A stretch of 9,338 nt of DNA from Gammaproteobacteria bacterium (GTDB lineage Bacteria; Pseudomonadota; Gammaproteobacteria; S012-40). The DNA is taken from positions 1 to 9,338 of the forward strand of contig JALSHN010000376.1 in the NCBI GenBank assembly GCA_026982215.1, in the 5' to 3' direction. Below are positions 1 through 5,485 of the stretch, piece by piece (within the stretch, counting starts at the first letter, position 1; every line of letters begins with the position of its first letter). The translations under genes and the position numbers were made by a program. The notes under the pieces are model-generated. The model made no database searches, was not told the origin of the DNA, and saw nothing but the letters and a program-made list of their open reading frames with translations.

Positions 1-87
1 TACGACGCCTTGGCCGAGAACGCGCTGTTCCGCGAACGCGGCCTCACCCGCCTGGAGGAACGGGTCTACCTGCTCAGCCGGCCCTGA
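1..87 (+). CDS. C-terminal end of a probable methyltransferase (thiopurine S-methyltransferase-like), 5' part outside window
   Basis: Only the last 28 codons and the TGA stop at 85-87 are present, open from the first base in frame 1. The visible residues read as ...RERGLTRLEERVYLLSRP, preceded by an ALAEN-type segment. This resembles from memory the C-terminus of bacterial thiopurine S-methyltransferases (SAM-dependent enzymes that also methylate selenium and tellurium compounds), where an 'F.ERGL..L.E..Y.L' ending is common. None of the SAM-binding motifs lie in the window, so the name is a suggestion. The gene is convergent with sohB and overlaps its 3' end by 14 bp (74-87). It could equally be another class I methyltransferase or an unrelated protein. 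Confidence 0.5.
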   Translation, partial: YDALAENALFRERGLTRLEERVYLLSRP

Positions 88-1081
88 GCAACGCGGCCAG
101 CCGCCCCCACAGACCGCGCAGGTCCCACGGCCGGCGCCTCTGCCGCGGTGTGTGGTAACTCAGCGCCAGCAGCGTGTGGCTGTCGCGGCGGGCCAGGAGG
201 AAATCATCCGAGGTCCCGATCTCGTCCACCAGGCCGAGGGTGAGGGCCTCCTCCCCCAGCCACACCTCGCCGGTGGCCACCCGCTCCAACTCCAACTGGG
301 GACGATGGCGGCTGACGAAGGTCTTGAAGTGGTCATGGACCGTCTCCAGCTCCTTCTGGAACTTGGCCTTGGCCGCCGGGGTATTCTCACCGAAGACGGT
401 GACGGTGCGTTTGTACTCGCCGGCGGTGAATTGCTCGAAGTCGATGTCGTGGCGCTCCAGGAAACGGTGCAGATTGGGTAGCTGAGCCACCACTCCGATG
501 GATCCCACGGCGGCGAAGGGGGCAGCGATGATCCGTTCCCCCACGCAGGCCATCATGTAACCGCCGCTGGCGGCCACCTTGTCCACCGCCACGGTGAGGG
601 GAATCTCGGCCCGGCGCAGGCGTTCCAGTTGGGAGGCGGCCAGACCGTAGGCATTCACCATCCCGCCGGCGCTCTCCAGACGCAGCAGCACCTCATCGCC
701 CTGCTCCGCCGCCTGGATGACCGCGCTCACCTCCTCCCGCAAGGCATCCACCGCGCTGGCCCGCAGATCCCCCGAGAAGTCCAGTATGAACAACCGCGGG
801 CGCTTCGCCTCACTGTGCACCTTTTCCGCCTCCCGTCGGCGCTCCTCCCGGCGCCGGCGCCACCGATCCAGGCAGGCACGCCAATCGCCTGCCCCGGATT
901 CCCGGCGCGCCAAGGCCTGCTGTAACCGTTGATAATGCCGGTTCAGGGGACGCACCTCCAGACGACCCTCCCGTCGTCCCGCCTCTTTCTGACGCCCCAA
1001 AAACCAGACGATGAACAACAACGCCGCCACTCCGGTGACGACCTTGGCGAGAAACAGCCCATATTGCGCGACGTAGTCCAT
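74..1081 (-). CDS. sohB: SohB, inner-membrane S49-family serine protease
   Basis: The gene encodes 335 aa, close to the roughly 350 aa of E. coli SohB. SohB is a periplasm-facing peptidase of the SppA/S49 family that uses a Ser-Lys dyad. A single N-terminal membrane segment spans about residues 8-29 and is followed by a highly charged Arg/Glu-rich linker (about 30-95) typical of SohB. The S49 domain runs from about 96 to 290. The likely nucleophile is Ser172 in the AASGGY motif, and the general base is Lys224 in GEYKRT; the GSIGVV strand (193-198) lies between them. The ATG start at 1081 is preceded at close spacing by a strong GGAGG Shine-Dalgarno. The 3' end overlaps the convergent upstream gene by 14 bp. 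The gene is divergent from the DUF6763-like gene across 72 bp, which must hold both promoters. The family call is secure; the physiological substrate is unknown. Confidence 0.93.
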   Translation of the reverse strand: MDYVAQYGLFLAKVVTGVAALLFIVWFLGRQKEAGRREGRLEVRPLNRHYQRLQQALARRESGAGDWRACLDRWRRRREERRREAEKVHSEAKRPRLFILDFSGDLRASAVDALREEVSAVIQAAEQGDEVLLRLESAGGMVNAYGLAASQLERLRRAEIPLTVAVDKVAASGGYMMACVGERIIAAPFAAVGSIGVVAQLPNLHRFLERHDIDFEQFTAGEYKRTVTVFGENTPAAKAKFQKELETVHDHFKTFVSRHRPQLELERVATGEVWLGEEALTLGLVDEIGTSDDFLLARRDSHTLLALSYHTPRQRRRPWDLRGLWGRLAALLRAG

Positions 1082-1153
1082 GCCCCCCTCCGGCGTGTGC
1101 CGATTCCTGGACTACACTCTACACGAATCAGGCCGCGAGACAGGAGAGCGATC

Positions 1154-1531
1154 ATGGTGGAAGTGGACGAAGACGACCTTCCCCCCGAGTTGCTGCCGGG
1201 CGAGACGGTGGAACCGGTGGAAGACCAGTGGTACCGCCATCTGGACAAGGGCCAGGAGTTCATGGTGGTGGCGGTGAACGCCGATGAAGGAACAGTGGAG
1301 ATCCAACACTTCGACGGTGACGTGGAAGAGCTGGATCTGGAGGACTGGTACAGCCTGCCCCTGGAACCCATCGAGCCGCCGGAGAACTGGACCGGCCCCT
1401 TCGACGACATCGAACCAGACGATCTGGACTACGACGAAACCGCCATGAGCGAGGGCGAATGGCAAGAACCGCTGCAAGAAATCCCCGCGGAGGCGGAACC
1501 CCCCGCCGGCGAAGATTCCCTCAACGACTAA
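1154..1531 (+). CDS. Small acidic protein, DUF6763-like
   Basis: The gene encodes 125 aa. I chose ATG 1154 because AGGAG (1142-1146) sits 7 nt upstream; longer in-frame extensions would run antisense through sohB and look non-coding. The protein is strongly acidic and begins with an Asp/Glu-rich stretch. A compact central domain (about 24-95) carries a WYRHLDKGQEFMVVAV strand region, an IQHFDGDVEELDLEDWY stretch and an ENWTGPFDDIE motif. This pattern matches, from memory, the small uncharacterised gammaproteobacterial family DUF6763. The C-terminal 30 residues are low-complexity and acidic. There are no cysteines, signal peptide or membrane segment, so it should be cytosolic. Its TAA stop overlaps by 4 bp the stop of the convergent peroxiredoxin gene. 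No function is known to me; an SH3-like small barrel that binds a partner is only a guess. Confidence 0.85.
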   Translation: MVEVDEDDLPPELLPGETVEPVEDQWYRHLDKGQEFMVVAVNADEGTVEIQHFDGDVEELDLEDWYSLPLEPIEPPENWTGPFDDIEPDDLDYDETAMSEGEWQEPLQEIPAEAEPPAGEDSLND

Positions 1532-1977
1532 CGACTGAGGGCGGCGAAATCCCGGGCCACCGCCCCCCCATGGCACGATGGCCGAGGACGGAGATAGGCG
1601 CGGCGCACCACCCCGGTGGGATCGACGAGAAAACTGGCGCGACGTGTCCAGCGCCATGGACCGAACCGCCGCAACACACCATAGCGCGAAGCCACCCCAC
1701 CGTCGTCGCACAACAGGGGGAAAGGCAGACGATGACGGGCGGCGAAGGCCCGATGGCGCTGCGGCGGATCCAGACTCACTGCCAGCAGTGGCGGCAGCCC
1801 TTCCAGTTCATCCCGAAAAACGCACAACTCCCGGGTGCAGCCGGGGGTGAAATCACGCGGATAGAAACACAGCAACAACCACTGCCCCCGATAGTCCTCC
1901 AAGCGATGGAGCCGCCCTTCGGCGTCGCGCAGGGCGAAAGGCGGCGCCGCCTCACCCTCCGCCAGCGGTCTCGCCAT
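1528..1977 (-). CDS. PrxQ/BCP-type peroxiredoxin, second of a tandem pair
   Basis: The gene encodes 149 aa with a thioredoxin-like AhpC/TSA fold and should reduce peroxides in the cytosol using thioredoxin. The peroxidatic cysteine is Cys47 in the FTPGCT motif. A second cysteine five residues on (Cys52, in CTRELC) is placed as in E. coli BCP, so this is an atypical two-Cys enzyme. Start ATG 1977 is preferred over longer in-frame reads because a GGGAG Shine-Dalgarno sits about 8 nt upstream (about 1986-1990) and the protein then begins like the family. The start lies inside the 3' end of the upstream peroxiredoxin gene (26-bp overlap), so translation is probably coupled. An Arg-rich, Trp-containing segment (about residues 103-113) replaces the usual loop before the SFLVDP strand. 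The gene is convergent with the DUF6763-like gene, with a 4-bp stop-to-stop overlap. Confidence 0.88.
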   Translation of the reverse strand: MARPLAEGEAAPPFALRDAEGRLHRLEDYRGQWLLLCFYPRDFTPGCTRELCVFRDELEGLPPLLAVSLDPPQRHRAFAARHRLPFPLLCDDGGVASRYGVLRRFGPWRWTRRASFLVDPTGVVRRAYLRPRPSCHGGAVARDFAALSR

Positions 1978-2431
1978 TCTGCAGCTCCCGCAGGCGTTCC
2001 AACACGGCCTGGGCGTGGCCCTTGGCACTCACCCCCCGCCAAGCCTCGACGATCCGTCCTTGCGGGTCGATGAGAAAAGTGGAACGCACCACCCCGGCAC
2101 GGCCGTCCTGTTTCTCCTGCCACACCCCATAGGCCTGGGCCACCTCCGTCTCGGTATCGGAGAGCAGACGCACACTCAGGCCGTGTTTGTCGCGAAAATC
2201 AGCATGACTGATGCAATCGTCCGGGCTCACACCGAGGATCACCGCATCCAGCCGCGCGAAGCTGTCCTCCAAGGCACTGAACTCCACTGCCTCGGTGGTG
2301 CACCCGGGGGTATCGTCCTTGGGATAGAAATAGAGCACCACCCAACGCCCGCGATACTCCCCCAGCGACACCAGCTGCATGTCGGCATCGGGGAGAGAGA
2401 AATCCACTGCCTTGTCTCCGATCTCGGCCAT
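1952..2431 (-). CDS. bcp: PrxQ/BCP-type thioredoxin-dependent peroxiredoxin, first of a tandem pair
   Basis: The gene encodes 159 aa with a complete AhpC/TSA peroxiredoxin fold. The peroxidatic Cys44 lies in the canonical YPKDDTPGCT motif, and Arg116 in the VVRSTFLID strand corresponds to the conserved active-site arginine. The position five residues after Cys44 is Val49, so the usual BCP resolving cysteine is absent. The only other cysteine is Cys73 (SPDDCISH), which could serve as an alternative resolving residue; otherwise the enzyme is a 1-Cys type. ATG 2431 is chosen over the in-frame GTG at 2443 because a GAGG Shine-Dalgarno is correctly spaced 6 nt before the ATG. It heads a two-gene unit with the next peroxiredoxin (26-bp overlap). 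A candidate sigma70-type promoter lies just upstream. Confidence 0.93.
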   Translation of the reverse strand: MAEIGDKAVDFSLPDADMQLVSLGEYRGRWVVLYFYPKDDTPGCTTEAVEFSALEDSFARLDAVILGVSPDDCISHADFRDKHGLSVRLLSDTETEVAQAYGVWQEKQDGRAGVVRSTFLIDPQGRIVEAWRGVSAKGHAQAVLERLRELQNGETAGGG

Positions 2432-2475
2432 TGTTTGCCTCACTCGGTTGTCACGACCACGAACACGAAGGCGGT

Positions 2476-2504
2476 GTTTTAGACCATGCCCCCGGCCTTG
2501 TCCA
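2476..2504 (-). promoter_or_regulatory. Candidate sigma70 promoter of the peroxiredoxin pair
   Basis: On the minus strand TGGACA (2504-2499, 5 of 6 to the -35 consensus) is followed after 17 nt by TAAAAC (2481-2476, 4 of 6 to the -10). Transcription would start near 2469 and give a leader of about 38 nt to ATG 2431. The -35 element overlaps a degenerate DnaA box (2498-2506). This is a pattern match only. Confidence 0.35.
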
Positions 2505-2590
2505 CCAATCGTGAACGCCTTGACAACGGCAGTTGCAGCACCTTCTTAAGGGGAAGAGGCAAGTACGGAACCAGGAAGGCCTTTTCCAGC

Positions 2591-2613
2591 TTATCCACAA
2601 AACCTGTGGATAA
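2591..2613. promoter_or_regulatory. Two perfect consensus DnaA boxes, inverted, 5-nt spacer
   Basis: TTATCCACA (2591-2599) and its exact reverse complement TGTGGATAA (2605-2613) are separated by AAACC. Both match the strictest E. coli-type DnaA box in 9 of 9 positions. Immediately to the right TGTGGAAGA (2617-2625) matches 7 of 9 in the same orientation as the second box, at a 12-nt start-to-start distance. Two more 7-of-9 sites lie at 2498-2506 and 2784-2792. DnaA should bind this cluster; whether it initiates replication, titrates DnaA or regulates transcription is not visible from sequence. Confidence 0.7.
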
Positions 2614-2722
2614 CTTTGTGGAAGACTTGGGGGAACCCGGCCGGATCCCGCGGCAAACGGTGCCAACCGTCAGATCGCCTATTGACTGAGCTCTGCGTAA
2701 GTTATTGTTTAGACTACAACAG

Positions 2723-2743
2723 AGGGGGAGACACCCTCCCCCT
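2723..2743 (-). terminator. GC-rich hairpin, possible terminator of the envelope operon
   Basis: An 8-bp perfect inverted repeat (AGGGGGAG at 2723-2730, CTCCCCCT at 2736-2743) encloses a 5-nt loop. It lies about 77 nt downstream of the stop of the TlpA-like gene, on the minus strand. No U-run follows, only a mildly T-rich stretch, so it is a weak candidate for intrinsic termination and could instead be an element of the DnaA-box region. Confidence 0.35.
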
Positions 2744-2819
2744 GACCACCCGAGCGCCCAGACCTTGACAAGGCCAGGGGCTTGTGAACAACCCGGCGCC
2801 CCCGTCAAATAACCGACGA

Positions 2820-3401
2820 TCACGGCAACAGTCGATCCAGCACGGCCTCCAGCTCACCGCCGTCACGGTAAGAAGCATTCATCCGGATCACCCCCTCGCC
2901 GTCCACCACCACCACCTGGCCCATGGCCCCATGCAAGCGATCGAAAAGCACTCCCTCGGCATCGCGGACGATCTCCAGCCCCGCCGCCCCGAGATAACCA
3001 TTGGCCTGGGCCGCGCCCCGCATGTCCACCCACGAACCGGAGACATAATCCACCACCAAGAAACGCACCGGCTCACTGGCATGACGTGGCAACACCTGGT
3101 TGTAGAGATGATCGGTGTGCGCCAGGCAGATGGGACACCACATGGTGAAATACAGCACCACCGCCCGCGGAGGCTCGAGTGGATCGTTCAACAGCTCGTC
3201 CAGGCGTACCACCGCCCCGTCGACCGTCTCCAGCGGCGCGGCCCGTGTGGCCTCGCCCACCGGCTCGCCGGGTAGATAGGCGCCGCCCCCCGACACGGCG
3301 CGCAGATCGCTGTCCGACGGCAACAGATCGTCGCCCATGCCACAACCGCCCAGGGCCAACATCAACAGCGACACCAGCAAGCGCCTAAAGGAACAGCACA
3401 T
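2820..3401 (-). CDS. TlpA/AhpC-TSA-like thioredoxin-fold lipoprotein (CPIC motif)
   Basis: The gene encodes 193 aa. A type II signal peptide (residues 1-19) ends in LGGC, with Cys20 as the lipidated residue; Gly at +2 favours the outer membrane. The thioredoxin fold spans about 50-190. The redox motif is Cys89-Pro-Ile-Cys92 in a FTMWCPIC context, as in TlpA/ResA-type periplasmic thiol oxidoreductases. The VVVVDGEG strand and turn (163-170) follows, but the proline that normally precedes it (cis-Pro, facing the CXXC) is missing: the local sequence is GAMGQ. Start ATG 3401 gives a clean lipoprotein signal, with a G-rich Shine-Dalgarno-like run about 5 nt before it; the in-frame extension upstream runs through the preceding gene. 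The start lies 17 bp inside the end of the barrel gene. The likely role is reduction of a thiol or metal-binding cysteine pair on a partner, most plausibly the barrel's Cys-Cys. Confidence 0.85.
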   Translation of the reverse strand: MCCSFRRLLVSLLMLALGGCGMGDDLLPSDSDLRAVSGGGAYLPGEPVGEATRAAPLETVDGAVVRLDELLNDPLEPPRAVVLYFTMWCPICLAHTDHLYNQVLPRHASEPVRFLVVDYVSGSWVDMRGAAQANGYLGAAGLEIVRDAEGVLFDRLHGAMGQVVVVDGEGVIRMNASYRDGGELEAVLDRLLP

Positions 3402-4353
3402 GAGAGACCCCCAAAGTGAAGACATCGGTGGCGGGGAAATTCTCGCCCCAGCCATCACGGCGGGGAGCGTGCCCCCAAGAAAAGCGGGCATTCCAGCGGC
3501 GATGCGCCGGACTGTAGGCCCAGGAGAGCGAGAAACTGCGACGTACCAGACCGGTGGTGGGATCGAGACGCCCATCGATACGCGCCCGCCCCTCACGCAG
3601 ATCGCTGTAACCGCCAGTGAGGGTCAACTGCGCCAGATTGGGCAAGAACCACGTATAGCCCAAGGTCAGGCTGAGGCTGCGCCGATCCCCCAATCGTAGC
3701 CGGTAAGGAGCCACATAGACCCCATATTCCCGGTTCACCGGCCGCTGGAAATGGCGCCCATACCCCAGACGCAACTGCACCGACCAGGGATAGACGGTCT
3801 TCTCGATATCGAAGGACAGATCGAGGCGGTAAAACCCCCGTCCGGTGATGGCGAAATTGTCGCCCACCTCGTCGTAGGGCGAGATGCCGGTGGGCACCAC
3901 CAGGCCGGCCCCCAAGTAGATGGAGGGCCTCAGGTCAGCGGGGCGGCGGACCTTGTAGACACAAGTCGCCTCATCGAAGGTCTCGTACCACAACCCGAGA
4001 CTGAGATCCCCCGGCCCCTCGGTATCGGCCTCTCGGCCGCTGTAGTGGTTGCGGTTCACCACCAAGGGCAGTATGGCATAGGCCTGCCAGCGGTCACCCA
4101 GGCGCCGGGCATGACCGGGGGTGAGGCGATATTGGGATAACCGTGCCCCCGGCGGATCGGGCAGCCAACGACCATCCTGAGCCCAAAAACCGTGATAATG
4201 CTCCACCGCGGCATTGAGGTCCCACAACACCGCCCCATCCTTGGGCAGCACCGGTGCCCCGCCACCGCCACCCCCGCAACACGAGGCCGCGACGGCAGTT
4301 CCGCTTGCCAAGAAGGCCAAGGCGGCCAAAAGGCAACGCAACCCTCTCGCCAT
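3385..4353 (-). CDS. Putative outer-membrane beta-barrel protein with Cys-Cys-Gly6 N-terminus
   Basis: The gene encodes 322 aa. A Sec signal peptide covers about residues 1-23, with cleavage near AVA-A or AVAA-S, so the mature chain begins almost directly with Ser-Cys25-Cys26 followed by six glycines. From about 45 to the end the sequence alternates polar and aromatic/aliphatic residues in short strands (LGLWYETF, GFYRLDLSF, LRLGYGRHF, LSLTLGYTWF, FSLSWAY, FTLGVSHVLFL), as expected for a transmembrane beta-barrel of roughly 10-14 strands. It broadly resembles the 'transporter' or Phenol_MetA_deg-like barrels, but I cannot assign a family. One further cysteine is Cys131. ATG 4353 is chosen over the GTG at 4356 because it forms a TGATG overlap with the stop of the preceding gene, indicating translational coupling. 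It is the middle gene of a three-gene envelope operon. Confidence 0.75.
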   Translation of the reverse strand: MARGLRCLLAALAFLASGTAVAASCCGGGGGGAPVLPKDGAVLWDLNAAVEHYHGFWAQDGRWLPDPPGARLSQYRLTPGHARRLGDRWQAYAILPLVVNRNHYSGREADTEGPGDLSLGLWYETFDEATCVYKVRRPADLRPSIYLGAGLVVPTGISPYDEVGDNFAITGRGFYRLDLSFDIEKTVYPWSVQLRLGYGRHFQRPVNREYGVYVAPYRLRLGDRRSLSLTLGYTWFLPNLAQLTLTGGYSDLREGRARIDGRLDPTTGLVRRSFSLSWAYSPAHRRWNARFSWGHAPRRDGWGENFPATDVFTLGVSHVLFL

Positions 4354-5333
4354 CACGGCACCAGGAAACTCAACTGCCCGGCGGCACCGGCGGAAGTCGT
4401 CATCGCCAGACCATCCACCGCCAAATCCAACGCCAACACCTGGCGCTGCCCCGGAGCCATCCCCGTGAGCATCGCCGCATAGCGCCCCGCCCCCTGATGC
4501 TCCAGATCGATCCAGGTGGCCCCCTCATCCAGGGAGACCCGCAACGTCACCGTCCCCACGGTGCGCTCCGATCCCTGAAGATCATGCAATCGGGTCTGCC
4601 CCGGGATCAGCGCGGGGAAGACCACATGCTTCATCGTCATCCCCCCCATCTCCATGGTCACGGCATCCTGGGTGGAGAGGAACAACGTCAACCGATGCCC
4701 ACCCCCCTGCACCGGAACCACCTCATGGAGCCACACGGTGTAAGGCCGCCGCAGACTCCCCCCCGCCATGTTCGCCGTCTCATCGACCGCGTTGTTCAAA
4801 CGGGCAGAAAAGACATCGGGCGCCGCCACCAGGGCCACCTCGGGCTGGAACTCCAGCCGCAAAGGATCCGCCGCTCCCCTGTCCTCCAGACTCACCTGGA
4901 CATACCAGCGCCCCATCATCGGCCCGGAAGGCATGATGTAATAAGCCACCCAGTCATAACGCCCCTGCGCCGGATCGGAACTGTCCTCGAACGAAGCCGC
5001 CTGCGGCGTCCCGTGCTCATGTCCGGAATTCATCACCATCAATGGACGGACATCGATGGTCCCGATCAGCGGATCCTGCCCCACATCCACCGCCCGCCCC
5101 TCGGCATCGGTGAGATGCAGGCGATGGGTGACCCGCGCGGTGAAAAACCCCGCCTGAAACGGCGCCTGGGCCACGGTGGACAACGACAGGCACAAAGTAC
5201 GGCCGTCGGAGGCCTGCACCGCCCTGGCCCCCTCGACACACACCGTCGATGAATCACCGCCACCGTCGAAGAGATTGCAAGCGGACAGGCTGCTCGCCAC
5301 CAGAATGAACGTCAGGGAACGGGTGATCTGCAC
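4353..5333 (-). CDS. Met/His-rich lipoprotein, possibly FixH/YtkA-like, first gene of envelope operon
   Basis: The gene encodes 326 aa. The signal peptide ends in LSAC with Cys19 lipidated; Asn at +2 favours outer-membrane sorting. The mature protein appears to consist of consecutive beta-rich segments: about 60-150, 165-250 and 255-326. The first contains PLMVMNSGHEHGTP (97-110) and GPMMGRWYVQV (137-147), which recall the 'MP.MGHG...G.W.v.v' pattern of FixH/YtkA-like domains often tied to copper. The second contains a methionine cluster MEMGGMTMKH (227-236). Cys32 and Cys48 could form a disulfide. The start is GTG 5333, supported by an AGAGAGG Shine-Dalgarno (5342-5348) at good spacing and by the absence of any nearby ATG; the next Met is residue 94. 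That ribosome site lies in a hairpin (5342-5373). Metal binding is inferred; the family is not firmly recognised. Confidence 0.75.
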   Translation of the reverse strand: MQITRSLTFILVASSLSACNLFDGGGDSSTVCVEGARAVQASDGRTLCLSLSTVAQAPFQAGFFTARVTHRLHLTDAEGRAVDVGQDPLIGTIDVRPLMVMNSGHEHGTPQAASFEDSSDPAQGRYDWVAYYIMPSGPMMGRWYVQVSLEDRGAADPLRLEFQPEVALVAAPDVFSARLNNAVDETANMAGGSLRRPYTVWLHEVVPVQGGGHRLTLFLSTQDAVTMEMGGMTMKHVVFPALIPGQTRLHDLQGSERTVGTVTLRVSLDEGATWIDLEHQGAGRYAAMLTGMAPGQRQVLALDLAVDGLAMTTSAGAAGQLSFLVP

Positions 5334-5341
5334 GACAAAGA

Positions 5342-5373
5342 CCTCTCTGAGACGAAAAAAATGACCAGAGAGG
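5342..5373 (-). promoter_or_regulatory. Leader hairpin sequestering the ribosome binding site of the lipoprotein gene
   Basis: On the minus-strand transcript CCUCUCUG (5373-5366) can pair perfectly over 8 bp with CAGAGAGG (5349-5342), closing a 16-nt loop that contains seven consecutive U. The 3' arm contains the AGAGAGG Shine-Dalgarno of the GTG start at 5333. Folding would block initiation, so the element could act as a thermosensor-like, protein-controlled or small-RNA-controlled switch. The pairing is seen directly; the regulatory role is inferred. Confidence 0.45.
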
Positions 5374-5485
5374 CTCGAGCAAGAACGAGGCCAAAACTTG
5401 TGTCAAACAAAAACAAGATGTTATCTAGAAATAAGGGTTCGCAAACACGGCTTTTGCCACAGCAGATGCGGCATATGCCACACCC
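5374..5485. other. AT-richer intergenic region upstream of the envelope operon
   Basis: This gap between the TerB gene's stop and the leader hairpin is clearly less GC-rich than its surroundings. It includes a perfect TTGACA -35-like hexamer on the minus strand (5406-5401). No good -10 lies 16-18 nt further on, so the envelope operon may need an activator or start from another promoter here. A perfect 10-bp palindrome, GGCATATGCC (5470-5479), lies just past the TerB stop. No clear terminator was found. Confidence 0.4.

Larger units (their letters stand above)
2432..2819. other. 388-bp non-coding region with DnaA-box cluster (origin-like or DnaA-regulated)
   Basis: This stretch lies between the start of the first peroxiredoxin gene and the stop of the TlpA-like gene. 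It holds no convincing gene: the one in-frame minus-strand read across it (2479-2823) has no recognisable motif or good ribosome site. From left to right it contains a candidate promoter, a degenerate DnaA box (2498-2506), two perfect inverted DnaA boxes plus a degenerate third (2591-2625), an AT-richer patch (about 2695-2720), a GC-rich hairpin (2723-2743) and a further degenerate DnaA box (2784-2792). Only three GATC sites were seen (2644, 2673, 2818), so there is no clear Dam-site enrichment. No origin-linked neighbours such as dnaA, dnaN, mnmG, mioC, parAB or rpmH are in the window. Confidence 0.6.

Noticed and set aside
929..1153. In-frame 5' extension of the DUF6763-like gene (open from 929)
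   Set aside because: It runs antisense through the sohB start, and the ribosome site before ATG 1154 is clear; the extension has no recognisable protein character.
2479..2823. Minus-strand 114-codon open frame across the DnaA-box region
   Set aside because: It spans the DnaA boxes and the hairpin, has odd composition and no motif, and overlaps the preceding gene's stop without a good ribosome site.
3401..3596. In-frame upstream extension of the TlpA-like gene
   Set aside because: It is inside the barrel gene in another frame and would bury the lipoprotein signal sequence.
4254..5252. Long plus-strand open frame (332 codons) opposite the lipoprotein gene
   Set aside because: It is rich in His, Pro, Arg and Gln, typical of the reverse strand of a GC-rich gene, with no signal or domain.
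5470..5479. Perfect 10-bp palindrome GGCATATGCC after the TerB stop
   Set aside because: There is no second copy, no U-run, and the arms are too short for a terminator; it is likely chance.
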